The notes: generated by a model not told the origin, from the letters alone. Counted from the stretch's first letter, positions 1 through 6,869 are shown. The stretch: DNA of 10,000 bases from Desulfarculus sp. (GCA_020216805.1 JAIWNN010000082.1:1-10000), one strand, 5' to 3'. Translations and numbers: made by a program.

Positions 1-126
1 GTGACCGTCAAGGCCGATTCCCTGGCCAAGTGGGTGGCCAGCGGGGCCCAGCCCACCGACACCGTCTACAGCCTGCTCAAGGGCCGCGGCCTGTGGCCCC
101 AGGGCGAGGCTCCGGCGGCGAGCTAG
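1..126 (+). CDS. rpsP: 30S ribosomal protein S16, C-terminal part
   Basis: This is the tail of a gene whose start lies before the window; 41 residues are visible before the TAG at 124-126. The stretch KWVASGAQPTDTVYSLL matches the S16 signature W-x3-GAQPTDTV-x2-LL near the end of that family. S16 is a primary-binding 30S protein needed for small-subunit assembly. The visible segment ends in a short Ala/Pro-rich tail after GLWPQ, as many S16 proteins do. Context supports the call, because rpsP followed by a KH-domain gene, rimM, trmD and rplS is a classic bacterial operon. The true start cannot be seen; the GTG at position 1 is simply where the window begins. Confidence 0.93.
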   Translation: MTVKADSLAKWVASGAQPTDTVYSLLKGRGLWPQGEAPAAS

Positions 127-335
127 CCGCGGCTCGCGCTGCCGTTGGGTGGGCCGCCTGCCCGGGGCCGATCCGGACCTTGCCCGGGGCGACAGGAGGC
201 TGGGAGCCATAAAAACCCGCCGGGTGGCGGCGGCATGGCCCATACTGGAATCCGTAACCATCGAGCCGGCATGATCTGTCCCCCAGGTCAGGCACCCGCT
301 GGAGCAACGGTCTCACCCTCAGCTGGAGGTGGCGC
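127..335 (+). promoter_or_regulatory. rpsP-khpA intergenic region with nested RNA stem
   Basis: These 209 bases carry no convincing gene. The clearest structure is at 201-242. TGGG (201-204) and CCAT (207-210), split by a 2-nt bulge, pair with ATGG (235-238) and CCCA (239-242). They enclose an inner stem CCGCC (217-221)/GGCGG (226-230) with a 4-nt GGGT loop. No U-tract follows, so it is not an ordinary intrinsic terminator. It may be an mRNA processing or regulatory element between the highly expressed rpsP and the downstream genes. I do not recognise it as a known riboswitch or ribosomal-protein leader. GGAGGT at 325-330 is the khpA ribosome binding site. Confidence 0.4.
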
Positions 336-566
<231 letters not shown>

Positions 567-568
567 CC

Positions 569-1153
569 ATGCGCCAAGCCGACCTGATCCTGATGGGTCG
601 GGTCTCGGGTGCGTTCGGGGTCAAGGGCGAGATCAGGGTCTTCGCCCACGGCCAGGACCCGGAGATATTCCTCCGCTCCCGGGTGATCCACCTAGGGCCC
701 AACCCCGAGACCCTGCGCCCGTTGACGGTGGTTTCCCATCGCGAGCACGGCGGCCGGGTGCTGTTGACCACCCGCGAGGTGACCAGCCGCGAACAGGCCG
801 CCGCCCTGGCCGGGCAGTGGGTCTACGTGCCGCGGGAGGCTCTGCCCCCCCTGGAGGAGGGCGAATATTACTGGTTCCAGCTCAAGGGAGCCCGGGTGGT
901 GGACGCCAGGGCCGGGGAGCTGGGCCAAGTGGTGGCGGTGGGCAACCCCGGCCCCCACGACATGTTGCTAGTCCGGGCCCCGGATGGTAAAGAGGCCCTC
1001 ATCCCCATGGCCGAGCCGGTGATCCTGGCCATGGACCTGGAGCGGGGCCTGATCCAGGTGGATCTGCCCGAGGGGCTGTTGGAGGCCCAGGGCTGGCCCG
1101 AGCCGGGCTTCGCGCCCCACGACGCGGCGGACCCGCAGCGGGGCGGCCGGTGA
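569..1153 (+). CDS. rimM: 16S rRNA processing / 30S maturation factor RimM
   Basis: RimM binds S19 and helps fold the 30S head during late small-subunit assembly. The 194-residue product shows both family domains. The N-terminal RimM barrel opens with [15 protein letters not shown] (residues 10-24), close to the G-x3-G-x2-GVKGE signature. The C-terminal PRC barrel begins around [11 protein letters not shown] (97-107) and includes [10 protein letters not shown] (126-135) and IPMAEPVIL (145-153). The ATG at 569 is chosen because it follows the khpA stop by two bases; the ATG at 593 would remove part of the first strand, and upstream in-frame sequence overlaps khpA. A charged, Pro-rich tail (residues 176-194) follows the barrel. 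The stop overlaps the trmD start by four bases. Confidence 0.95.
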   Translation: MRQADLILMGRVSGAFGVKGEIRVFAHGQDPEIFLRSRVIHLGPNPETLRPLTVVSHREHGGRVLLTTREVTSREQAAALAGQWVYVPREALPPLEEGEYYWFQLKGARVVDARAGELGQVVAVGNPGPHDMLLVRAPDGKEALIPMAEPVILAMDLERGLIQVDLPEGLLEAQGWPEPGFAPHDAADPQRGGR

Positions 1154-1905
1154 TCTTCGACCTGGTCACCCTGTTTCCCGAGGTCTGCCAGGCCTATGGC
1201 CAGACCTCGATCCTGGGGCGGGCCCAACAGGCGGGGCTGATAACGGTGCGGACCACCAATCCGCGCGATTTCGCCCGCGACCGCCACCGCACCGTGGATG
1301 ACATGCCCTACGGCGGCGGCGACGGCATGGTGATGCTGCCCGGCCCTCTGTGCGAGGCGGTGGAGAGCCTGGCCGACGGTCCGCCGGCGCGGGTGATCCT
1401 GCTGAGCCCCCAGGGCCGACCCTTCGACCAGGCCAAGGCCCGGGAGCTGGCCGGGTTGGAGCGGGTAATCCTGGTCTGCGGCCGCTACGAGGGCGTGGAC
1501 GAGCGCTTCCGGCTGCTGATGGTCGACGAGGAGCTGAGCCTGGGCGACTTCGTCATCAGCGGCGGTGAGTTGGCCGCCCTGTGCGTGGTGGACGCGGTCA
1601 GCCGGCTGATCCCAGGGGTGCTGGGGGGGGCGGAATCGGCCGCGGCCGACAGTTTCGCCGACGGGCTCCTGGAGCACCCGCACTACACCCGGCCGGCGGT
1701 GTTCCGCGGCCTGGCGGCGCCGGAGGTGCTCCTGAGCGGCAACCACGCCGCCATCGCCCGTTGGCGGCGCAAGGAGTCCTTGCGCCGCACCCGGAGCCGG
1801 CGGCCGGAGCTCCTGGAACGGGTGGAGCTGAGCCGGGAGGATGCACGCCTGCTGGAGGAGATCCGGCGGGAAGAAGAAGCGACCAACGGCCCCGGCGGGG
1901 CCTGA
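1150..1905 (+). CDS. trmD: tRNA (guanine-N1-)-methyltransferase TrmD
   Basis: TrmD uses S-adenosylmethionine to make m1G37 next to the anticodon, preventing +1 frameshifting; it acts as a SPOUT-fold dimer in the cytoplasm. The 251 residues show the full family series: [13 protein letters not shown] (50-62), LLSPQGRPF (84-92), the knot segments [11 protein letters not shown] (110-120) and [10 protein letters not shown] (131-140), then [16 protein letters not shown] (167-182). D167 aligns with the catalytic aspartate (Asp169 in E. coli), and [15 protein letters not shown] (197-211) is the tRNA-contacting C-terminal domain. It starts with GTG inside the rimM stop (GTGA overlap), so translation is probably coupled. 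A run of eight G at 1623-1630 encodes part of a Gly-Gly turn and leaves the frame intact. Confidence 0.97.
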   Translation: MIFDLVTLFPEVCQAYGQTSILGRAQQAGLITVRTTNPRDFARDRHRTVDDMPYGGGDGMVMLPGPLCEAVESLADGPPARVILLSPQGRPFDQAKARELAGLERVILVCGRYEGVDERFRLLMVDEELSLGDFVISGGELAALCVVDAVSRLIPGVLGGAESAAADSFADGLLEHPHYTRPAVFRGLAAPEVLLSGNHAAIARWRRKESLRRTRSRRPELLERVELSREDARLLEEIRREEEATNGPGGA

Positions 1906-1930
1906 CGCGGATAGCTTTGGATCAGTGAAC

Positions 1931-1957
1931 CGGTCCCGGGGAGTGACGCCGGGACCG
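1931..1957 (+). promoter_or_regulatory. Perfect 9-bp hairpin in the rplS leader
   Basis: CGGTCCCGG (1931-1939) is the exact reverse complement of CCGGGACCG (1949-1957), leaving a 9-nt loop. It sits in the 70-nt gap between trmD and rplS and ends a few bases before the purine-rich ribosome binding site GAGGAGAAA (about 1960-1968). No U-tract follows, so termination is unlikely. In E. coli this operon yields far more S16 and L19 than RimM and TrmD, and L19 leader RNAs are known in other phyla. A role in translation control, RNA stability or processing of rplS mRNA is therefore plausible but inferred. Confidence 0.55.
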
Positions 1958-1975
1958 AGGCGAGGAGAAAGTCGG

Positions 1976-2323
1976 ATGGACGCGAAGGAGCTGATCGCGC
2001 GCGAGCAGATGAGGGTCGACATCCCCCTGTTCCGCGCCGGCGACACGGTGAAGGTGCACGTGCGGATCAAGGAGGGCGAGAAGGAGCGCATCCAGGTCTT
2101 CGAGGGCGTGGTCCTGCGCCGTCGGGGAGATGGCATGGGCGCCTCCTTCACCGTGCGCAAGGTCTCCAACGGCGTGGGCGTGGAGCGCATCTTCCCCCTG
2201 CACTCCCCGATCATCGACCAGGTGGAGCTGGTGACCGAGGGCCGGGTGCGCCAGGGGCGCATCTACTACCTGCGCAAGCTGCGCGGCAAGGCCGCCCGTA
2301 TCAAGGAGCGGCGGCGGGTCTAG
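1976..2323 (+). CDS. rplS: 50S ribosomal protein L19
   Basis: L19 lies at the 30S-50S interface and contacts 16S rRNA in an intersubunit bridge. The 115-residue product has the normal family length and signature: [16 protein letters not shown] (38-53), [21 protein letters not shown] (58-78, read in two adjoining blocks) and [15 protein letters not shown] (97-111). ATG 1976 is selected because the L19 N-terminal helix begins about there and a strong GAGGAGAAA ribosome binding site lies just upstream; in-frame sequence further upstream belongs to the trmD end and leader. It is the fifth visible gene of the operon. Unlike its neighbours it has its own 70-nt leader with a strong hairpin, fitting a need for higher translation. 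Confidence 0.97.
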   Translation: MDAKELIAREQMRVDIPLFRAGDTVKVHVRIKEGEKERIQVFEGVVLRRRGDGMGASFTVRKVSNGVGVERIFPLHSPIIDQVELVTEGRVRQGRIYYLRKLRGKAARIKERRRV

Positions 2324-2328
2324 GGCCC

Positions 2329-2961
2329 ATGGCCCCCGCCGGACGCCGGCCCGACGACGCCCTGGAGCGCGACCTGCGCGCGGAGGGCTTCCTGTGGCCG
2401 GCGGGCGTGGACGAGGTGGGGCGCGGACCCCTGGCCGGGCCGGTGGTGGCGGCGGCGGTGATCCTGCCGCCGGACTGGCCGGACCCGGGCCTGGCCGACT
2501 CCAAGCGTCTCTCCCCGGCCCGCCGGAGGGAGCTGGCCCCGGTCATCGTCCAGGCGGCGGTGACTTGGGCGGTGGCCTGGGCCGAGGCCGAGGAGGTGGA
2601 TGGCCTGAACATCCACCACGCCAGCCTCCTGGCCATGCGTCGGGCGGTGGAGGCCCTGAGCCCCGCCGCCGATTATCTATTGGTGGACGGCCGTTTCGTC
2701 CTGGACCTGCCCGTGTCCCAGCGCGCCCTGGTCAAGGGCGACGTCACCTGCCGCAGCGTGGCCGCGGCCAGCATCCTGGCCAAGGTCCACCGCGATCGGT
2801 TGATGGAGCGCTGGGACCGGGAGTGGCCGGTCTATGGCTTCGCGGACCACAAGGGCTACCCCACCGCCCGCCACCAGCGGGCGCTGAAGGCCCACGGGCC
2901 CTGCCCCCTGCACCGGCGCTCCTACGCCCCGGTGGCGCAGTTGGAGCTGGGTCTTGGCTAG
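2329..2961 (+). CDS. rnhB: Ribonuclease HII
   Basis: RNase HII cuts the RNA strand of RNA-DNA hybrids and removes single ribonucleotides misincorporated in DNA. The 210 residues include the hallmark GVDEVGRGPLAGPV (26-39), giving catalytic D28 and E29. The other two acidic ligands are D120 in LLVDG and D138 in KGD; their 18-residue spacing matches the family. SVAAASILAKVHRDRLM (143-159) and the KGYPT loop (175-179) are also typical. The ATG lies five bases after the rplS stop with a weak AGGG ahead, so translation may depend on coupling to rplS. The N-terminus is about ten residues longer than in compact homologues, and a slightly later start is not excluded. Confidence 0.95.
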   Translation: MAPAGRRPDDALERDLRAEGFLWPAGVDEVGRGPLAGPVVAAAVILPPDWPDPGLADSKRLSPARRRELAPVIVQAAVTWAVAWAEAEEVDGLNIHHASLLAMRRAVEALSPAADYLLVDGRFVLDLPVSQRALVKGDVTCRSVAAASILAKVHRDRLMERWDREWPVYGFADHKGYPTARHQRALKAHGPCPLHRRSYAPVAQLELGLG

Positions 2962-3325
2962 GGCCGGCGCGGTCCGGCGCGGACGCCAGGCCGAGGATTT
3001 GGCCCGCCAGGCCATGATCGGGGCGGGCTTTCAGGTGGTGGGGCGCAACCTGCGCCTGGGCGGCGGCGAGCTGGACTTGGTGGCCTGGGAGGGGCCGACC
3101 TTGGTCTTCGTGGAGGTCAAGGGCCGGGGAGCCGGGGCGGCGACGGGGCCGGAGGAGGCCGTGGACCGGCGCAAGCGTCAGCGCCTGGTGGCCGCGGCCC
3201 GGGCCTATCTGGCCCGTCTGGAGGGCCCGCCACCGCCCTGCCGGTTCGACGTGGTGGCGGTGGATCTCGATCCCGCGCCGGCGCGGGTGCGCCATCTGCG
3301 GGACGCGTTTCGGGTGGGGGAATAG
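2954..3325 (+). CDS. yraN: UPF0102 / YraN-family endonuclease-like protein
   Basis: This 123-residue protein carries the UPF0102 pattern of a small restriction-endonuclease-like (PD-(D/E)XK type) fold. It has G-R-x-A-E near the start (E14), GELDLVA (38-44, with D41), VFVEVKGR (51-58, with E54 and K56) and RFDVVAVD (97-104). D41, E54 and K56 form the likely metal and catalytic centre. The biological role of the family is poorly defined; links to DNA repair or uptake have been suggested. Translation is called from TTG at 2954, inside the end of rnhB (8-nt overlap), with GGAG at 2943-2946. No later start would keep the conserved N-terminal helix. The rnhB-yraN-rsmI order is common in proteobacteria. 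Confidence 0.9.
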   Translation: MARAGAVRRGRQAEDLARQAMIGAGFQVVGRNLRLGGGELDLVAWEGPTLVFVEVKGRGAGAATGPEEAVDRRKRQRLVAAARAYLARLEGPPPPCRFDVVAVDLDPAPARVRHLRDAFRVGE

Positions 3326-3328
3326 CGG

Positions 3329-4507
3329 ATGGCCCGGCTTTGGGTGGTGGCCACGCCGATCGGCAACCTGGAGGACCTGACCCCCCGGGCGGCCCGGGTC
3401 CTGGCCGAAGTCCCGGTGATCGCGGCCGAGAGCCTGGAGCGGGCCAAGAAGCTCTTGAGCCACCTGGGCCTGCGGGGCAAGCGCCTGATCTCCTGTCGCG
3501 AGGCCAACCGCCGCCAGGCGGCCAACGCGGTGCTGGAGGCCCTGGAGTCCGGGCTGGACGTGGCGCTGATCAGCGACGCCGGCACCCCCGGAGTCAGCGA
3601 TCCCGGCGCGGCGGTGGTCAAGGCGGTGGCCCAGGCCGGCCATGCCGTCACCCCGGTGCCGGGGCCCAGCGCTCTGGCCGCGGCCCTGTCGGTGGCCGGA
3701 GTGGAGGCGGCCCCGGTGGTGTTTTTGGGCTTCGCCCCGGCCAAGCCCGGCCCCCGGCGGCGGCTGCTGGAGACCGCCGCCGCCACCGGTTGGCCCCTGG
3801 CGCTCTTCGAGGCCCCCCATCGCCTGGCCGAGACCGCCGCCGACCTGGCCGAGGTGGTGGGGCCGGACCGGCCGGTGGTCCTGGCCCGGGAGCTGACCAA
3901 GGTGCACGAGGAGATCGCCCATGCCACGACGGGCGAACTGGCCCGCTTGGCGGCCCAAACCCAGGCCCGGGGCGAGATCGCCCTGGTGGTGGCCGGGGGG
4001 CCGCCTCCCGGCACCCAAGATCAGGCCGAGCGCCTGGTGGACGCGATGTTGAGCCAGGGTCTGGAGCAGGGCGAGGAGGGCCCCAGCGCCTTGGCCCGCC
4101 GAGTGGCCCAGGCCACCGGCCAGCCTCGGGAGGCGGTCTATCGCCGCTTGCTGGAGCTGCGCCAGGAAGAGCTGGATTTCGAGAGCACAGCGAGGATCGA
4201 GGAAGTGGAACCACCAGAAGCCAGCGTCATCCAGGAAGCCATCTTGCGCCGCGACCTGATGGTCAACAACAGCCTGGGCCTGCACGCCCGGGTGGCGGCG
4301 CGCATAGCGGAGACGGTGCAGCATTTCGACTGCCAAGTAATCCTGACCAAGGACGGCCTAGAGGCCGACGGTGGCAGCGTGCTATCCATCCTGGCCTTGG
4401 ACGCCCCCCAGGGCAGCCAGTTGACGGCCTTGGCCCGGGGCGCCCAGGCCCAGGACGCCCTCCAGGCCCTGGAGAAACTCTTCGCCAGCGACTTCGGGGA
4501 GGCTTAG
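3329..4507 (+). CDS. rsmI: Fused RsmI-type 16S rRNA methyltransferase and HPr phosphocarrier
   Basis: Residues 1 to about 283 form an RsmI-type SAM methyltransferase, the family that 2'-O-methylates C1402 of 16S rRNA. Visible motifs are VVATPIGNLEDLTPRA (6-21), ISDAGTPGVSDPG (81-93), VPGPSAL (110-116), VLARELTKVHEE (184-195) and GEIALVV (215-221). After a charged linker (about 284-306) comes a complete HPr domain (about 307-392). GLHAR (317-321) contains H319, equivalent to phospho-His15, and S350 matches regulatory Ser46 with the exact 31-residue spacing. Length is 392 versus about 280-290 for RsmI alone. Two oddities: the usual AEDTR motif reads AESLE (33-37), and the Pro after LHAR is Val. 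It is followed at once by ptsI, the natural partner of the HPr part. Confidence 0.88.
   Translation: MARLWVVATPIGNLEDLTPRAARVLAEVPVIAAESLERAKKLLSHLGLRGKRLISCREANRRQAANAVLEALESGLDVALISDAGTPGVSDPGAAVVKAVAQAGHAVTPVPGPSALAAALSVAGVEAAPVVFLGFAPAKPGPRRRLLETAAATGWPLALFEAPHRLAETAADLAEVVGPDRPVVLARELTKVHEEIAHATTGELARLAAQTQARGEIALVVAGGPPPGTQDQAERLVDAMLSQGLEQGEEGPSALARRVAQATGQPREAVYRRLLELRQEELDFESTARIEEVEPPEASVIQEAILRRDLMVNNSLGLHARVAARIAETVQHFDCQVILTKDGLEADGGSVLSILALDAPQGSQLTALARGAQAQDALQALEKLFASDFGEA
4233..4246 (+). promoter_or_regulatory. Possible internal start site for free HPr
   Basis: AGGAAG at 4233-4238 lies five bases before an in-frame TTG at 4244. Starting there would give an 87-residue HPr ending at 4507, with phospho-His at position 14 and the regulatory Ser at 45, almost exactly the canonical 15 and 46. 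Another in-frame option is GTG at 4205 with GAGG at 4192-4195. Both are inferred; nothing proves that either is used. If one is, the locus makes both the fusion and a stand-alone phosphocarrier. Confidence 0.35.
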
Positions 4508-6279
4508 TGAGCGCGAGGGGGGAAAAGACCTTCAAGGGAGTCGGGGCCTCGCCGGGCATCGCCATCGGTCGGGCGCTGTTGGTGCCCCGCCACCCGGTGC
4601 AGGTCAATTATCGCCCCCTGGCCGACACCACCGAGGCCGAGGCCGAGGTGGCCCGGCTCAAGGCCGCCCTGGAGGCCACCGGCAAGGATCTCATCGCGGC
4701 CCGGCAGGGCCTGGCCGAAGGCTTTGGTGACTACGCCTACATCATCGACGCCCACCTGTTGATCCTCAAGGACCGCCTGATCAGCCAGCGCACCGAGGAC
4801 TTGATTCGCGCCAAGCTGATCAACGCCGAGTGGGCGCTGTCCGATGCGGTGGACGAGGCCAAGGCCTTGTTCAAGAAGATCAAGGACGAGTACATCCGCT
4901 CGCGCATCGCCGACGTGGAGTACGTCACCCAGCAGGTGCTACGCCACCTTTCCGGCCAGGAACAATCGGCCATCGCCCAGATCCGGGAGAAAGCCATCGT
5001 GGTGGCCCACGACCTCTCCCCGGCCGACACCACCCAGATGGATCTGGATTGGGTGATGGGATTTGTCACCGACATGGGCGGCCCCACCAGTCACACCGCC
5101 ATCATGGCCCAGGCCAAAACCATCCCGGCGGTGGTGGGGTTGGAGCGGATCAGCGCCGAGGTGGTCAGCGGTGACTTCCTGGTGGTGGACGGCTCGGCCG
5201 GCCTGGTGATCGTCAACCCCGACGAGGAGACCCTGCACGCCTACCGCGACAAGCAGGAGGCCTACGAGCTCTACGCCCAGGAGATCCTGGCCCAGGCCCA
5301 CCTGCCGGCCAGCACCAGCGACGGGGTGACGGTGCGGGTGGAGGCCAACATCGAGCTGGCCGAGGAGGTCGGCTCGGCGCTTTCCTACGGGGCCGAGGGC
5401 ATCGGTCTGTACCGCACCGAGTTCTTCTACCTGAGCCAGAAAACCCTGCCCAGCCAGGAGGAGCTGTTCGAGAACTTCCGGACCGTGGCCCAGCGGTTGG
5501 ACGGCGGGTCGGTGAACATCCGCACCCTGGACATCGGTGGCGACAAGTTCGCCAGCTCGGTGAAGCTGGACTCGGAGAACAACCCGGCCCTGGGGCTGCG
5601 CGCCATCCGCTTCTGCCTCAAGGAGCAGGACCTGTTCAAGGACCAGTTGCGGGCCATTCTGCGGGCCAGCGCCTTTGGTCGGGTGCGGGTGATCTTCCCG
5701 CTCATCTCCGGGGTGGACGAGCTGTTGCAGGCCAAGGAAATCTTGGCCCAATGCCGGGCCGAACTCCAGGCGCGGGGCGTGGCCATGGCCAACCGCCTGC
5801 CGGTGGGCATCATGATCGAGGTGCCCTCGGCGGTGGCGGTGGCCGATCTTTTGGCCCGGCACTGCGACTTCTTCTCCATCGGCACCAACGATCTGATCCA
5901 GTACTCCCTGGCCATCGACCGGGTTAACGAGCAGGTGGCCCATCTCTACCAGCCCTTGCACCCGGCGGTGTTGCGCATGGTGCACAGCGTGGTCCAGGCC
6001 GGGCATGCGGCCGCCATCCCGGTGGCCATGTGCGGGGAGATGGCCGGCGACCCCGGCGCGGTGCCGCTGTTGTTGGGGCTGGGTCTGGACCAGCTTTCCA
6101 TGACCGCCCTGGCCATTCCCAGGGTCAAGCAGATCGTGCGCCAGACCGACACCCAACTCTGGCGGCGGCTGGCGGTGGAGGCCCTGACCTTTTCCACTGC
6201 GGCCGAGGTCAAGGCCTTCATGGCCCGCGAGCTGGCCCGCCACTATCCCCGCATTTTCGGCAGCCAGGCCGCGGCCTAG
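4507..6279 (+). CDS. ptsI: Phosphoenolpyruvate-protein phosphotransferase (PTS Enzyme I)
   Basis: Enzyme I takes phosphate from phosphoenolpyruvate and passes it to HPr, the first step of the PTS. The 590-residue protein has the full layout. KGVGASPGIAIG (10-21) opens the N-terminal domain and HPr-binding helices follow. GGPTSHTAIMA (191-201) carries phospho-His H196, and the PEP-binding barrel includes GLYRTEF (300-306), RTLDIGGDK (339-347), IMIEVPSA (435-442), IGTNDL (458-463) and catalytic C509 in MCGEMAG (508-514). There is no GAF domain, so it resembles sugar-type EI rather than PtsP. GTG 4507 shares one base with the upstream stop and has GGGGAGG at 4496-4502. No EII permease gene lies in the window, so a regulatory or partial PTS is possible. 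Confidence 0.97.
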   Translation: MSARGEKTFKGVGASPGIAIGRALLVPRHPVQVNYRPLADTTEAEAEVARLKAALEATGKDLIAARQGLAEGFGDYAYIIDAHLLILKDRLISQRTEDLIRAKLINAEWALSDAVDEAKALFKKIKDEYIRSRIADVEYVTQQVLRHLSGQEQSAIAQIREKAIVVAHDLSPADTTQMDLDWVMGFVTDMGGPTSHTAIMAQAKTIPAVVGLERISAEVVSGDFLVVDGSAGLVIVNPDEETLHAYRDKQEAYELYAQEILAQAHLPASTSDGVTVRVEANIELAEEVGSALSYGAEGIGLYRTEFFYLSQKTLPSQEELFENFRTVAQRLDGGSVNIRTLDIGGDKFASSVKLDSENNPALGLRAIRFCLKEQDLFKDQLRAILRASAFGRVRVIFPLISGVDELLQAKEILAQCRAELQARGVAMANRLPVGIMIEVPSAVAVADLLARHCDFFSIGTNDLIQYSLAIDRVNEQVAHLYQPLHPAVLRMVHSVVQAGHAAAIPVAMCGEMAGDPGAVPLLLGLGLDQLSMTALAIPRVKQIVRQTDTQLWRRLAVEALTFSTAAEVKAFMARELARHYPRIFGSQAAA

Positions 6280-6307
6280 CCCGCCAGCTCCGAGAGAGAA
6301 GAGCCCC

Positions 6308-6769
6308 ATGCCCCAGGACGGCGTCAAGCTGGTCGCCAAGAACAAGAAGGCGCGGTTCAACTACGAGCTGGGCGACCGTTTCGAGGCCGGGCTGGTGCTC
6401 AAGGGCAGCGAGGTCAAGTCGCTGCGCATGGGCAAGGCCAACTTGAGCGACAGCTACGCCAAGATCAAGGACGGCGAGGGCTGGTTGATCAGTTGCCACA
6501 TCAGCCAATACCCCTTCACCCACTACGACAACCACGACCCGGAGCGGCCGCGCAAGCTGCTCTTGCACAAGCGCGAGCTGCGCAAGCTGACCGGCAAGCT
6601 GACCGAGCAGGGCTACAGCCTGATCCCAACGGCCCTGTATTTCAAGAACGGGCGGGCCAAGGTGGAATTGGCCCTGGCCAAGGGCAAGAAGCTTTTCGAC
6701 AAGCGCCAGGATCTAAAGAAACGCGACCAGCAGCGCGAGATGGAGCGCGGCTTCCGGCGCGACGACTAG
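6308..6769 (+). CDS. smpB: SsrA (tmRNA)-binding protein SmpB
   Basis: SmpB binds tmRNA and brings it to stalled ribosomes for trans-translation. The 153 residues show KNKKARFNYEL (11-21), GLVLKGSEVKSLR (28-40), a RKLLLHKREL segment (82-91), and YFKNGRAKVELALAKGKKLF (111-130). The basic tail DKRQDLKKRDQQREMERGFR (131-150) enters the mRNA channel. Length and motif order are typical. ATG 6308 is preceded by a purine-rich GAGAGAGAAGAG stretch that can act as ribosome binding site, 28 bases after the ptsI stop. The tmRNA gene (ssrA), often adjacent to smpB, is not in this window. Confidence 0.97.
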   Translation: MPQDGVKLVAKNKKARFNYELGDRFEAGLVLKGSEVKSLRMGKANLSDSYAKIKDGEGWLISCHISQYPFTHYDNHDPERPRKLLLHKRELRKLTGKLTEQGYSLIPTALYFKNGRAKVELALAKGKKLFDKRQDLKKRDQQREMERGFRRDD

Positions 6770-6788
6770 CGGCTTTTTAGGAAGGGGT

Positions 6789-6827
6789 CTGGGGAAACCC
6801 TTTGGGCCCCCAAAAGGGTTTCCCCAG
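6789..6827 (+). terminator. 15-bp inverted repeat after smpB, possible terminator
   Basis: Bases 6789-6803 and 6813-6827 are perfect reverse complements (arms CTGGGGAAACCCTTT and its mirror), with a 9-nt loop of G and C. GAAGGG at 6781-6786 and CCCTTC at 6835-6840 extend the dyad after a mismatch region. It lies 20 bases past the smpB stop, where a terminator is expected. There is no U-tract; instead a G-free, C/T-rich strand runs from 6828 to 6856. That could suit Rho-dependent release or a non-canonical terminator, or the repeat could be a copy of a dispersed extragenic palindrome. No promoter is visible between it and the next gene. Confidence 0.6.
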
Positions 6828-6869
6828 ATTCCCTCCCTTCTTCTCCCCCCTCTCCCGACGAGGCGAGCC

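Noticed and set aside
127..335. Possible tRNA, riboswitch or small ORFs in the rpsP-khpA gap
   Set aside because: No tRNA T-loop or acceptor pairing, no conserved core of a riboswitch known to me, and the short frames show no ribosome binding site or family pattern.
868..2262. 464-codon open frame on the minus strand opposite rimM, trmD and rplS
   Set aside because: High GC removes stop codons from antisense frames; the translation is Arg/Pro/Gly-rich with no family pattern, and the + strand holds well-known genes here.
2744..4336. 530-codon minus-strand open frame opposite rnhB, yraN and rsmI
   Set aside because: Low-complexity Gln/His/Gly/Arg composition typical of a shadow of GC-rich coding DNA; no motif and no ribosome binding context.
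3340..4506. Upstream extension of the ptsI frame to 3340, giving 979 codons
   Set aside because: The extra 389 residues are Gly/Pro/Arg-rich shadow sequence of rsmI; Enzyme I homology begins right after GTG 4507, which has its own ribosome binding site.
4939..6360. 473-codon minus-strand open frame opposite ptsI
   Set aside because: Antisense shadow of a clearly identified Enzyme I; composition is biased and no domain is recognisable.
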